A stretch of 64,000 nt of DNA from Mactra quadrangularis (GCA_025267735.1 CM046298.1:27907866-27971865), one strand, 5' to 3'. Shown: positions 45,808 to 56,478, counted from the stretch's first letter. Program-made: numbers and translations. Notes: generated from the letters alone by a model not told the origin.

Positions 45808-46105
45808 TAGTGATGATAATGATGATGATTGTAATGATGATGATAATGATTATGATGATGATGGCGATGGTGATGGTGATGATGACGCCGACGACGCCGA
45901 CATCGACGACGACGATGATTATGATGATGATGATTATGATTGTAATGATGGTGGTGGTAATGATACTGATGGTGTTGGTGATGATGATGTGGTGGTGGTG
46001 GTGATGATGATGACTATGATTGTAATGATGATGATGATGATAGTGATGATGATGATGATAATGGGGGTGTTGGTGATGATGATTATTATGATGATGGTGA
46101 TGATA
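45808..46105. repeat. (GAT)n/(GATGGT)n microsatellite
   Basis: Almost 300 bp consists of GAT, GAC and GGT triplets. The Asp-rich, Met-rich and His-rich ORFs on the two strands are by-products of the repeat. The first ORF starts just upstream (45728), but nothing shows that it is translated. Confidence 0.93.
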
Positions 46106-46161
46106 TAACATTAACGTCTGTGTATATGACATGTATCATATGTTCACAGACGTTAATGTTA
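46106..46161. repeat. Hairpin abutting the GAT array
   Basis: TAACATTAACGTCTGTG is perfectly inverted as CACAGACGTTAATGTTA, a 17-bp stem with a 22-bp loop. It starts exactly where the microsatellite ends. Confidence 0.8.
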
Positions 46162-46868
46162 ATTATCATTATACTGTTTTCATCAATGGAATCAATTACT
46201 TTTTTAATTCAATTAAAACGATAACTTCTAACCTATCAATTGATGTCGAGTACATGTAATATATACGCGGCAAAAATCAGTCAGTCGCATTTTGCTTAAC
46301 CATTTTGGACCATTTATTTAATTGACCGTTTTCGTGAAACTACTTTTTCTATTACAATGAATGTAATGTGAAAACCCACAGAAATAAATTTATCTTGTGC
46401 TATAAATTCTCGATGTATAGAAATAAAATTACCCGGTGTACAAAAACAAATTACAATAGGAAGACATCTTTGAAGACTGTTTAATTGCGGCGTGACCACT
46501 AAAAGCGTCAAGTATTTCAAAGATATTAGATTTTTATTAAATTTTATGGTAAGGTTACTACTGCTGTGTTTGATTAGTTGACCTGATAGCCAATATGAAG
46601 CCAGGAACCAACCAATTATTATATGAACTATTTAAATTGATTGACAACTCATCAAAAGATGACCCGATAAATTAACAAGGTTCAGGTGAGATGACCATTT
46701 ATAAATCAAACGTGTTGTCTGCATGTATAGAACAGAGACACAAGGGAAATTAGTTTGCTCTTTAGTATCCGACATAATGACGTTTGAAAATGGAACTGCA
46801 ACAAAGCTTTTGCATCGCCATCGACAACTAAGGAAATTGTATTGAAACTAAGTTGCGTCTGTAAGAAC
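46162..46868. other. No feature recognised
   Basis: Spacer before the inverted terminus at 46877. Nothing supported. Confidence 0.45.
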
Positions 46869-47421
46869 CTTCAAATCACTGGCACCAGAGTCCTCACATT
46901 CTTTAAATACGCACACATATAATATTTTATCAACAAACACAAATAAAAAATCGGTCCCGTATACATTACCGTGTACGAGTTATAACTATACTTTCATTAT
47001 AATATTATTTACCGCCGGCCTGAAGGCCGGTGGTATATTGGAGTCGTCAGAATCTGATGACCATGGTAGGAGCAGTTCATGATTTCTTTTACTGGCGTCC
47101 TCCATTTTTATTTACTAATGTTGACAGTGCTAAATTATATTAATTTTCAGTTTTATAGTACTGCAATGAAATTTTGTGCTTTTGGGGGGCATTTTAAAGA
47201 ACGTTTTATCCTTAATTTATATTTTAAGACATTGTAAAATATCTGCTCCCCTAAATTGAGGTTCAGGCTAAAAAAAACACACAATGTACGTATTTCACGC
47301 ATGTCTTCGTGAACAGATTTGTTACAGACTCGCGTTTATCGTATACAAAGGGCTAAATTCATGATGAAAAAGTTAATTATTAATTTTGTACTGTCTGAAG
47401 TAAGTTTGATACTGTCTCTGC

Positions 47422-48883
47422 TAGTGATGTTCCGATTATCGCCGACGTCGCGGAAATCGGTTAGAAAAATTTCAGCGACGATTAATCGATTACGATTTCT
47501 GTGGACGGCGACGTCGCGGAAAACTAGCCCGTACCAAAGGGAGATAATTCACTTTTTGTTCGGCGCTATAATGGCGGATTCGGCAGAAAATGTGTTCAAG
47601 AACAACTTTTCTTCGACGTAACCCACGTGCCCGACGCCCGAGACGAGTGATTTCGCCGACGAGCGAGCGAAAATCTTAGTCAGTAGCCCGATCGGGCGAG
47701 TCCTCTTTACGTATCCGAATCATGTTTGTATCCGAAAAAGGTGTACTTGAACGCACTTTTACGTTAACTTTTATCTGAGACTTTTTCGTAATTACTCTTT
47801 TACACATTCATAGTTCCGTTTCGTAATCAAATTAAAGATAAAAAATTTAATGTTGACCAGTAAACTCTTTTGTCTTACCGCTTCTAAATGATAAAGCTTA
47901 ACTTTTGGTCAAGGTCATTTGTCATAAACGAATTTTTCACGGAGCGCGATTTTAGGCTACCATTTAAATAAAACTAACTGCCATAAAGCATAGAGATTGA
48001 AAGCTGTTCATTTCACGATGATTTCTCAATAATGATGCTATGGTTTAAATCATACAACAGTAATTTGAAGTATTAAAAACGTCAGAGTAAATGTAAAACA
48101 TTCGTCCCCAATAATTTTCGTACTCGGCACGTTTTGGATTTTTTTTCAATTTTTTTTTCAATTTTGGAAAATGAGCCTATTTAAACGAATTTACAATAAT
48201 TGTTTAGTTCAAAATTGAAAATATGTTATTTGATTTAATTGATCAGAACGGATCATTGGTGGCTCAGACCCTGAAATACTGGTAGCCTCATTTGTGAATT
48301 ATGTAATGCCCTATCATTTGATTTCATTATATCATAAATTGCTGGTTACTTTGAACACAATTGCATAAATCTAGAGTAGATAATGTGACTTAAATTATTT
48401 TAATTGACATTTCCTAAGAAATATAAAAAAACCAGATTAGTTAAATTTTGTTTGATGCCTAGCTGTACAAAAATAAGATATACATTGTAAAGGACATTTC
48501 TCTGTAAAATGCCTTAGGCTAGTGAATTTCGATTCGAGCTGGTGAAAATTGCTACCTGGTAGCCCAACTAACCATTGACACAAATAAACTTAAAGACATG
48601 TAAAATACAGTTTTTTGGTTTTTTTTTTCACTCAGATGAGTGAACTGGTGCCATATTGTTCATATTAAGCTAAGAAGCAAGATAAGAAAATAATAAATAA
48701 TGTATACAACATTTAAATCATTGAAATAGATGTATATTTTGCATGTTTATGTAAGACAATGACCAGAATTTAGCTGTATAAATTTTGGCATCCAACCGAT
48801 TATAATCGGAAAGTCAGTCGGTTGAGCCCAACCGATTCCTCCGATTAATCGATTGTGGATTTTCCAACCGATTGCCATCACTA
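47422..48883. mobile_element. 1462-bp non-autonomous hAT element, perfect TSD
   Basis: It begins TAGTGATGTTCCGATTATCG and ends CCGATTGCCATCACTA. GTCTCTGC flanks both sides (47414-47421 and 48884-48891). The terminal ~50 bp at each end match the 101-bp MITE at 4685, which fixes the family. No transposase ORF is present; the longest reading frame crossing its left part is read-through. A GC-rich block with several GACG/CGAG words lies at about 47600-47700. Confidence 0.93.
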
Positions 48884-49170
48884 GTCTCTGCATGCTGAAC
48901 TTTTCAGCTGTTACTGTATAATAACTGTCTAACTCACTTTCTAATTGAGGCCACCATTAAGTCAAAATATGTTCTAAAAAACGGCAGGACAAGAAGTATT
49001 AGATTACTGAATTGTTAAATCTGGTGTGTTTTTGTATACATTTTATTTATTCTGTAAAGCATTTATATATCATGTTTAAAAGGAGTTTCTCCAAAAAATT
49101 ACTAATTATCTTCTCTTCTAAACCCTGCAGCGTGTTCAGTAACAACTGTTAGCGAACGTAATGGATACAG

Positions 49171-49692
49171 GACAACTCAACCCGAAGACAACTCAACCCG
49201 TGCATAACTCAACTCAAAGTTGGACAACTCAACCCGTTAGTAGGGGATTGAGTCAATCTCCGTAAACAGAGATTCTGTTCTACTCGCGTTGTCGTACTGG
49301 ATCTCTACTTAGTCAATGCAAGGTCACATCGAGATGAACTTTGTGTCGACCAATCAATGCGTAGCTTTCATCTAGACGAAAACACTATAAATCACATTTT
49401 GATTTCGTAATTTCTATTTTTAGACCAAGGTTTGCATGCAAATTTAACAGCGGTATTATTCACAGTCTGCGATTGGGTGGCTCATTTCAAATTGCGTGAC
49501 GTAAACAAGTTACGTATCATAACAATTTCGTCATGAATATTATGATGAGAAAAGGTCACCTGAACGGGACCTTCGTTTGGAAAAGGCCAGATCTAAATTA
49601 GCGAGTATGCGAGCGGTAACATTTTAGATCGGGTTTTAATCAGATTGGGGATTGAGTTGGCTCGGGTTGAGTTGTCTTTGGGTTGAGTTGTT
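49171..49692. mobile_element. Foldback of CAACTCAACCC repeats holding a MITE
   Basis: The left part repeats ACAACTCAACCCG three times (49172-49236); the right part has the inverse, CGGGTTGAGTTGTCTTTGGG and GTTGAGTTGT (49663-49691). The MITE at 49254-49647 sits in the loop and duplicated GGGATTGAGT, a piece of this repeat. Without the MITE the foldback is about 130 bp. Confidence 0.82.
49254..49647 (+). mobile_element. 394-bp MULE-like MITE, copy 2, with 10-bp TSD
   Basis: It starts CAATCTCCGTAAACAGAG and ends TTTTAATCAGATTG. GGGATTGAGT flanks both sides (49244-49253 and 49648-49657). It is nearly identical in layout to 15781-16177. The site that is split by the Transib-like element in copy 3 is intact here (TTTCTATTTTTAGACCAAGG at 49421-49440). 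Confidence 0.92.
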
Positions 49693-50198
49693 CCTTATAT
49701 ATCTTTGTTTTCTCTTTTGTGTATGTACACATAATGTTATCACTATCCGGCGGTATTTAATGCTTTGCATTAATCTTTTCTTGTAACATTTTTATATGGC
49801 GTCAGCGTCACTGACGTCGCCAGGTAATTCAATTGCCATCGAAACACCATAACTAACTTGCGTCAGCGCTATACCGACAAACTGACACCGTTAAAGACTT
49901 GCCGCGGCCCGGTAGACCAAAGGTAACGACAGTTCGTCAGGACAGATACATGACGTTGACGCACTTACGTCATTAGGGTTTAAACAGCAACAAGCACTGC
50001 TTTAGAGCTTGGGGTGAGTATGCAAACCGTTTTAAACCGTCTTCGAGCTAATGCTTACCCATTAAGGGCTAGGAGACCCTATGTTGCTCAGATCCTCGCC
50101 AATCGTCATCGCAACCTTCGATTGGACTGGGCCCGACGTTATCTTCGTTGGAACCGTGCCATGTGGTCAAGGGTGCTCTTTAGTGACGAGTCGCGTTT

Positions 50199-50262
50199 TC
50201 TCGTACCCAGAGGTTATCAATATGCTCGAGATAGATTGAGAAGATAACCTCTGGGTACGAGA
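50199..50262. repeat. 64-bp perfect hairpin inside the Tc1 pseudogene
   Basis: TTCTCGTACCCAGAGGTTAT and its inverse ATAACCTCTGGGTACGAGAA form a perfect stem of 21 bp around a 22-bp loop. The right-arm sequence CCTCTGGGTACGAGAATGA also occurs singly at 52110, and a diverged hairpin of the same kind lies at 61593. Confidence 0.85.
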
Positions 50263-50518
50263 ATGAGACTCACTAGATGCAATGATATTTCTTAAAAATG
50301 CAAACGTCAAAGACTTTAACATTTTAAACATTAATAAGACAGTGCATTAATAGTATGGTGTTACAACAGTTAAAATAAATGAATAAAATATCACTGTTTT
50401 GCAGTTTTATAATAAAAACCTAATTATTATTAAAATATCACATGATATATCGAATATCGATCATTTTGTATTGATACGAATATCGTATCGATCATTCTGA
50501 CCGATATAGAGCCCTAAT
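50263..50518. mobile_element. Insertion in Tc1 pseudogene ending GAGCCCTAAT
   Basis: The stretch is AT-rich, ends with CGATATTCGTATCG-like words and stops at GATATAGAGCCCTAAT exactly where the transposase frame resumes. The end is shared with 1-310. The left boundary is not clear. Confidence 0.5.
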
Positions 50519-50745
50519 GATAATGCAAGACCACACACGGCTTTGTTGACCAGAAATTTCCTTGCAAGACATAACGTCAGTGTCTTAGAATGGCCTGCAT
50601 GCTCACCAGACATGAATCCCATCGAACATCTCTGGGACTGGCTGGGACGGAGGGCTAGAAAACACCATTTCATAAACAATATCAACGATCTCAGAAGAGC
50701 ACTGATTAATGAATGGGACGCCATACCTGATGACGTCTTATAAGA

Positions 50746-52234
50746 CGCTATGTCAGGTCAATACGTTGCAGAATACTTGTACTGATGCGCAGACAAGGAG
50801 GACATAACAGGTATTGAAAAAGTGTTACATTTCTTGATGAACAGCAATGACAACCACACATTTGTAAGAATATTAGAGATCTGCATTTTTTTTTTAATTT
50901 GACCCCTACTTAATTAATTCTAAAACAATACAAATCTGACTTCATCGATTTGAATGGAACATGTAAGAACATTACAAAGAAAGATTTTCAAACAATTTGG
51001 TACGAAATTAAATGTTTCTGTATTAATTATACAGAAATTTGATAATAAAACAAGTGCACAGTTTCTTTTTGGTGTCAGTATATAAGCCTATGTTAAAGCA
51101 TACTGTTCGATGAAATGATGCTTCGATGTCACAGTAAAAGCATGACTTTTCTTGGTCTGAAGCGCGCCGGTATTTCAACGGAAGTGCACGGGTGGGGGAA
51201 ATCCCGAGACCCGTGATTTCCCCTACCCGGCCACTTCCTTTAAATCGTAATACCTCGGATGATGCGTTGTGGATAAAACCGAATTTGACCATATTATATC
51301 GTATTACAAACTTAGTTTTTAGCATAGCCTCAGAGACATAGATCTAACATGGTACCTATGTCTCTGATTGTCTTAAGATGCAATTTAAACCAGGTTGCCA
51401 TTATTTAAATTCGTGTGCAGATTTTAAAACAATAGACAAATACGTACAGAGACAAGGAAAAGAGGAACAAAGACACTTAAAGATATGTTTACATAAACTA
51501 TAGCCATTGTATATAATGCATAAATGCATCAAATGATAGTAAAATAGAAGCTAAAGTCACTTTAAATGAGTGTAAATTTAAATGAACGTTTTACTTGACA
51601 ATAATTTTGACGCGATATGGCCTTTCTGTGTTGATGTGCCGTTAAACCAAACCAACCAACCAACCAACCAACTTAACAATAATTTAGTCTAACAAGTGTC
51701 TTAGTGCTTATATTCCCTACTTGTGTGACTGTCCGTGGTTTATGATATCTGCTCATGAATGTTTGCATACACATAATTTTTCATATATTGACGCTATTTA
51801 GCTGATGAACATTTTTTTATCATTTTACATATTAAAGTTTCCTTTAATATTAAACATAAGATTTAAGTGCTATTGTGTTTTGTCTGCTGATGTTGAATAC
51901 CACGTGCACAATTGTAGACGATAGTCATCTACGCAATTTGAATTTTGCAATGAAAATTATGATGAATTATGTTTTAAACCATATTTTCATAATCACATTT
52001 TTAAAAAGGTCTTAATTTGTGCGGTTTTTTTCTCTCTCTCTCTGTGCGCGTTAATAATATATGATATTATACTATAGTCTGCACATTTTCATTTATGCTT
52101 AAACAAGGATCCACCTCTGGGTACGAGAATGACAAGGATCAAGGGATTGACATATCATTTAACTCAAATGACCATGCGTGTATAGAAAAATATTCCATCG
52201 ACTATGTGAACAACTTAAACTCATTATAACAATG
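50746..52234. other. No gene; SINE tail scrap and simple repeats
   Basis: No coding feature is supported; the 100-aa minus-strand ORF at 51023-51325 lacks motifs. CTGTGTTGATGTGCCGTTAA followed by CCAAC repeats at 51615-51670 is a SINE-like tail. A short (TC)n tract lies at about 52030-52042, and a single CCTCTGGGTACGAGAATGA arm at about 52112. Confidence 0.5.
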
Positions 52235-52530
52235 AGTGCACGTGACTACTTGAAACAAATAGTCATTGGTTCGATTCCCAGGCTATGAATAGTTTCGTGG
52301 AGCTTTGTCATGAAATAATTTCTACGGTCATTCTCCCTGCTACCACTGATTCTAAACCAAGTAGGACAGTAGTCAGTCACCGATAAAAGTACATAATATA
52401 CTCGTATGCGCTTAGTAACTGGTTAAAGGCTAAATCCAGATATTTAGCCTTTCCAGGAATGATGAGTAGGTTGACTGACCGCCGTTATATATCCTATACA
52501 ATTTGTGTTGCTACGGCGTTAACCGTACAA
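52235..52530 (+). repeat. SINE family S2 next to the palindrome
   Basis: It has a B-box-like GGTTCGATTCCC, then GAAATAATTTCTACGGTCAT, GTAACTGGTTAAAGGCTAAA, GAGTAGGTTGACTGACCGCC and GTTGCTACGGCGTTAA. The A-box part is decayed. It ends within a few bases of the left limit of the inverted duplication. Confidence 0.82.
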
Positions 52531-52843
52531 AAATAAGATTATTGAAATAAAACACTAATTTTAACATTAGTGACTAGTAGATCTAGTCGTTTTATTCGTT
52601 AGAACCAAATTTTACTCTAATTCATAATTTATAATTTATATTAACAAACAACATAATGGTAAATGCTATCAGTACTGAGCTGTTGCATCTATTTTCTATT
52701 ACAACAATATTTTCTTTTTACTCGATTTGTGAGCAATAATTGTTAAATAGAGAACTCCATGTCACTGTAATCATTGTTTTATAATTAAATAACAACCTTA
52801 CAGTTGATTCTATGAAAAGAGAGTTTGTTCAAGTCCTACAATA

Positions 52844-53614
52844 TCAATAATGTCGGGTTCTTTGTCCTTTAGCAGCTTTTGGTCTTAGTCTTCTATCTCT
52901 TGTATTAAATGTTGAAGTTGTTACAACACATGAGCCAACTCTGTGAACTGTACTATTGTATAATTGATTCACAGCATTTGGTTGTATCTCACCAACATCT
53001 TCTGGTAACTTATTTATGCATTTTGGTGACTCAGAACGGTGTTTTGGTAATCCGTGGAAAATACCATTATTTTCATCGCTGAAGATGGCGAGTCTCTGAC
53101 GAGACTGCAAATGAGCAGGAATATTTTCACTTCTAGTGCAAATTGGCTCTGCTTCATGTCGACTCCAATTGGTAATATTTCCACTACTGTAAGATGATTT
53201 TTGATGTGGTTGCATTGCGTTCTTTTTTGATGATGGTACTTGACACAAGTTGTAAAACATCTCATCAATGTCGTCTGTTTTAGGTAAAGGTATTGGTTTG
53301 GTAGGTATCCATCCTTGTAGCCAATATGTTACATCTCTATCAAAGAACATGTAGGAAGCTCTTTCATAATCTAATCCTGGACATTTATGCATTTCAAACA
53401 TTCGTGAAAATCTATATAAAAACATATACTGCCTTAAATCTAGAATCACGTTGCCCTCTGGTTTTACTATTTCGAAATCGTCAAAATTTTTCTGTGGTAT
53501 AATAAAATGTAGAATTTCTGTTTTTCTATCAAATATAACTTCATCAAAATCAAGTGGTTCTTTTCTATTTGAAGAAACACAACAACCGAACAATCTTTTT
53601 ACTGTAGAAGTCAT
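52844..53614 (-). CDS. 256-aa protein of unknown family, left copy
   Basis: An uninterrupted 257-codon frame, ATG at 53614, stop TGA at the 52844 end. I do not recognise the family. There is no signal peptide or membrane segment. Residues 1-12 end in Gly-Cys-Cys, a possible palmitoylation site. Residues about 20-125 look folded, with aromatic-rich segments (MFLYRFSRMFEMHKCPG, YWLQGWIPTKPIPLP). Residues 126-256 are polar, Ser/Asn/Arg-rich and probably disordered. It is intronless and divergently paired with an almost identical copy (His192 here, Asn there). The AATAAA found after the right copy is AATCAA here, so 3'-end formation may differ. It may be a real gene, a retrocopy pair, or cargo of the surrounding element. 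Near-perfect conservation of a long frame favours function or recent conversion. Confidence 0.72.
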   Translation of the reverse strand: MTSTVKRLFGCCVSSNRKEPLDFDEVIFDRKTEILHFIIPQKNFDDFEIVKPEGNVILDLRQYMFLYRFSRMFEMHKCPGLDYERASYMFFDRDVTYWLQGWIPTKPIPLPKTDDIDEMFYNLCQVPSSKKNAMQPHQKSSYSSGNITNWSRHEAEPICTRSENIPAHLQSRQRLAIFSDENNGIFHGLPKHRSESPKCINKLPEDVGEIQPNAVNQLYNSTVHRVGSCVVTTSTFNTRDRRLRPKAAKGQRTRHY

Positions 53615-53998
53615 TTCTATGCAGTGATGTAAATCATAGGTGTATTGACGATATGCTGTTTGTCACTGCTGACGTCGTATCCTAGTATAATTGTGACGTC
53701 ACTGACGTCGCAACAAATAACATGACGCGAGACTTGAGCATTTATACATGATTTACTATACTTTTCAAAATAAATACTAATTTCCTCATAGAACGTCTGA
53801 AAACGGGAAGAACAAAATATATTTTTACTTCAGAAGAGAAATTTTCTAAGTTGCAAATCAAACTTTTTAAAAGCACAGTCTCGCGCGATGTTATTAAGCT
53901 CGACGTCTGTGACGTCACAATTATACTTGGATACGACGTCTTTAGTGACAAACGCAGCATTAAGAAAATACGCGTGTGTTTAACATTACTGCATAGAA
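53615..53998. promoter_or_regulatory. Shared divergent promoter region with paired CRE sites
   Basis: Between the two start codons each arm carries a perfect CRE palindrome TGACGTCA (53694-53701 and 53910-53917), each about 80 bp upstream of its ATG. Further GACGTC words lie beside each. The arms here are clearly diverged, yet these sites are kept. It is a plausible bidirectional promoter; TATA-like TTATACT words lie next to each CRE. The centre (about 53735-53875) is unrelated sequence. Confidence 0.55.
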
Positions 53999-54769
53999 AT
54001 GACTTCTACAGTAAAAAGATTGTTCGGTTGTTGTGTTTCTTCAAATAGAAAAGAACCACTTGATTTTGATGAAGTTATATTTGATAGAAAAACAGAAATT
54101 CTACATTTTATTATACCACAGAAAAATTTTGACGATTTCGAAATAGTAAAACCAGAGGGCAACGTGATTCTAGATTTAAGGCAGTATATGTTTTTATATA
54201 GATTTTCACGAATGTTTGAAATGCATAAATGTCCAGGATTAGATTATGAAAGAGCTTCCTACATGTTCTTTGATAGAGATGTAACATATTGGCTACAAGG
54301 ATGGATACCTACCAAACCAATACCTTTACCTAAAACAGACGACATTGATGAGATGTTTTACAACTTGTGTCAAGTACCATCATCAAAAAAGAACGCAATG
54401 CAACCACATCAAAAATCATCTTACAGTAGTGGAAATATTACCAATTGGAGTCGACATGAAGCAGAGCCAATTTGCACTAGAAGTGAAAATATTCCTGCTC
54501 ATTTGCAGTCTCGTCAGAGACTCGCCATCTTCAGCGATGAAAATAATGGTATTTTCCACGGATTACCAAAAAACCGTTCTGAGTCACCAAAATGCATAAA
54601 TAAGTTACCAGAAGATGTTGGTGAGATACAACCAAATGCTGTGAATCAATTATACAATAGTACAGTTCACAGAGTTGGTTCATGTGTTGTAACAACTTCA
54701 ACATTTAATACAAGAGATAGAAGACTAAGACCTAAAGCTGCTAAAGGACAAAGAACCCGACATTATTGA
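53999..54769 (+). CDS. 256-aa protein of unknown family, right copy
   Basis: The inverted twin of the gene at 52844-53614, with the same length and start. Only three base differences exist between the two frames. They fall at codons 192 (His/Asn), 227 (silent) and 245 (silent), all in the last quarter. The arms lose identity within about 15 bp upstream of the ATG and about 40 bp past the stop. An AATAAA at 54804-54809, 35 bp past the stop, could serve as its poly(A) signal. The smaller 84-aa frames inside either copy are shadows. Confidence 0.72.
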   Translation: MTSTVKRLFGCCVSSNRKEPLDFDEVIFDRKTEILHFIIPQKNFDDFEIVKPEGNVILDLRQYMFLYRFSRMFEMHKCPGLDYERASYMFFDRDVTYWLQGWIPTKPIPLPKTDDIDEMFYNLCQVPSSKKNAMQPHQKSSYSSGNITNWSRHEAEPICTRSENIPAHLQSRQRLAIFSDENNGIFHGLPKNRSESPKCINKLPEDVGEIQPNAVNQLYNSTVHRVGSCVVTTSTFNTRDRRLRPKAAKGQRTRHY

Positions 54770-55195
54770 TATTGTAGGACTTGAACAAACTCTCATTTCA
54801 TAGAATAAACTCTTCGGCTGATATTGAATTATTAAACAATGAATACAGTGACACGAAGTTCTCTATTTAATGAACCGCAGCTCACAAATCGAGTAAAGAA
54901 GAAAATATTGTAACAACACTTTATAGATGCAGCAGCTCTGTATTGATAATATTAAACATACTGTTGTAAGTCAATACATGACTTTAATGAAAAATGACTT
55001 ATTCCAAAATTCGGTTTTAATTAACAAATAAAAATGACTAGATCTACTAGTCACAAAAAATGTTAAAATCAGAGTTTTATTTTTCTTTGATCTTCATCAT
55101 CATCTTCCTGGTAAGAGACAGAAATCTAAGCAGGATTGTACGGAGTTCCACGAGATTCAAGTGGTCATGTGTGCTCATTGTTGTACTAAATATTT

Positions 55196-55339
55196 GGAGA
55201 GAGTTTCCTAAGCATACCGCTGGCTAGCGTTTTCCCCCTGGTACCTTTAATTTGATATCTCAGAATTATTCCTTTTGGTGCAAGAAGGGTACCAGGGCAC
55301 AAAAAGCTAGTCATTGATATGCTTAGGAAACTACTCTCC
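55196..55339. mobile_element. 144-bp foldback MITE
   Basis: GGAGAGAGTTTCCTAAGCAT, then GCTAGCG and CCCCTGGTACC, are inverted as GGTACCAGGG, GCTAGTC and ATATGCTTAGGAAACTACTC. The arms are about 55 bp with mismatches. No clear TSD. Confidence 0.78.
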
Positions 55340-55676
55340 TAGTATTAGTACAACTCGACCCGTCGACCGGTACAAACAGTCGCGAGTTCAACACCGCTTA
55401 TTAAAATTTGTGTTTACGCCCTTCGCCTACACCAATCTCTGTAGTTCTCGCGTGAGACTTAAAATTGTATACAAATGTACATACTAAACTCAACAGTCAC
55501 CTCTTGAATGGTCATTTTCGTTGGAAAAATGAAATTTAGATTCAGTCTTTCATGGGGAATTCGTGCTGGTTCACCAAAAACAAATTCTGAACTCCATCTT
55601 TATATTTGTTGTACCTGTATTTACAAACCATACCATGGTTTCTACGTAGAGATAGTTTGCTACCACAGACATAATT

Positions 55677-56478
55677 TACCGCCGGCCTGAAGGCCGGTGG
55701 TATATTGGAGTCGTTAGAATCTGATGACCATGGCAGGAGCAGTTCATGACTTCTTTTACTTGCGTCCTTCTTTTTATTTACAAATGTTGACATTGTATAA
55801 ATTTTAGTTTTATAGTACTGCAATAAAATGTCGTGCTTTGGGGGGGGGGCATTTTAAAGAACATTTTATCCTTAATTTATATTTTAAGACATTGTAAAAT
55901 ATCTGCTCCCCTAAATTGAGGTTCAGGCTAAAAAAACACGTACCGTACATATTTCACGCACGTATCCGTGAACAGATTTGCAAAAGACTCGTGGTAAATA
56001 AGCAAGTACGCGAGCTGAGAAATTTAGATCGGGTTTATCGTATACGAAGCGCTAAATGCATGATGTAAAATCTGGCGTGTTTTCGTATACATAATTTTCA
56101 GTTATTCTTTTAAACATTTATAAATCATATTTAAAAGGAGTTTCTCCAAGAAGTCGCTAATTATCTTCTCTTCAAAACACTGGTTTAGACTAAAACACGT
56201 AGACATGCGAGTACATTTTAGTAAACATAAATTTATTGCTGTAATTAGTGGCCAATAAGCCGTATTTTTTAAGTTTGTTAACAGGAATAATGTATTAATA
56301 ATTAAATAATGTAGTAAATATATAAATTTATACACTGGGCCATTTAATCATGGAACACTTTACATGTTCTGTATTATACCCCAGAATACAGAATTTTGTA
56401 CTCTTTTTGCCGCATATATCTTTGTTTTCTATTTTGATTTATATACACATAATATTATCACTATCTGGCGGTGTTTAA
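55677..56478 (+). repeat. Repeat family AB, copy B
   Basis: It begins TACCGCCGGCCTGAAGGCCG like copy A and follows it through GTTCAGGCTAAAAAAACACG, AAAAGGAGTTTCTCCAAG and CTGGCGGTGTTTAATGCTTT. It lacks the hAT and foldback insertions of copy A and has one extra block of about 44 bp near 55995-56038. The ORFs over it are not genes. Confidence 0.8.

Larger units (their letters stand above)
47010..49760 (+). repeat. Repeat family AB, copy A, with insertions
   Basis: It begins TACCGCCGGCCTGAAGGCCG and shares with copy B (55677-56478) blocks such as GGTATATTGGAGTCGT, GTAAAATATCTGCTCCCC, AAAAGGAGTTTCTCCAA and TTTAATGCTTTGCATTAATC. It ends near TATCCGGCGGTA, so TACCGCCGG at the start is inverted at the end. 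It has been enlarged by a hAT element (47422-48883) and a foldback carrying a MITE (49171-49692). Confidence 0.75.
49860..50745 (+). pseudogene. Tc1-like transposase, interrupted
   Basis: The N-terminal part reads LPRPGRPKVTTVRQD at about 49899 and, after a frame change, a helix-turn-helix-like segment. A W-x-RVLFSDESRF block follows at about 50160-50205 with the first catalytic Asp. The C-terminal part resumes at 50519 with DNARPHTA (second catalytic Asp) and then SPDMNPIEHLWD (the catalytic acidic position) to a stop after DDVL at 50744. About 300 bp of unrelated sequence (50201-50518) replaces the middle of the catalytic domain. All parts belong to the Tc1 branch of the Tc1/mariner superfamily, but the protein cannot be made. 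Confidence 0.88.
52535..55095. repeat. 2.5-kb inverted duplication (palindrome)
   Basis: The left arm (about 52535-53735) and right arm (about 53875-55095) are inverted copies separated by about 140 bp of unrelated sequence. The outer ends share GTGACTAGTAGATCTAGTC (left, about 52569) and its inverse (right, about 55035). The central 771 bp of each arm is an ORF with three base differences. Outside the ORF the arms have many substitutions and indels (roughly 75-80% identity by eye). Confidence 0.92.

Noticed and set aside
45728..46132. Asp-rich, Met-rich and His-rich ORFs on both strands
   Set aside because: They are translations of a GAT/GGT microsatellite; open frames on all sides are expected from such repeats.
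52535..55095. Palindrome as an assembly or library artefact
   Set aside because: A mirror artefact would be identical throughout, but the arms outside the ORFs differ by many substitutions and indels.
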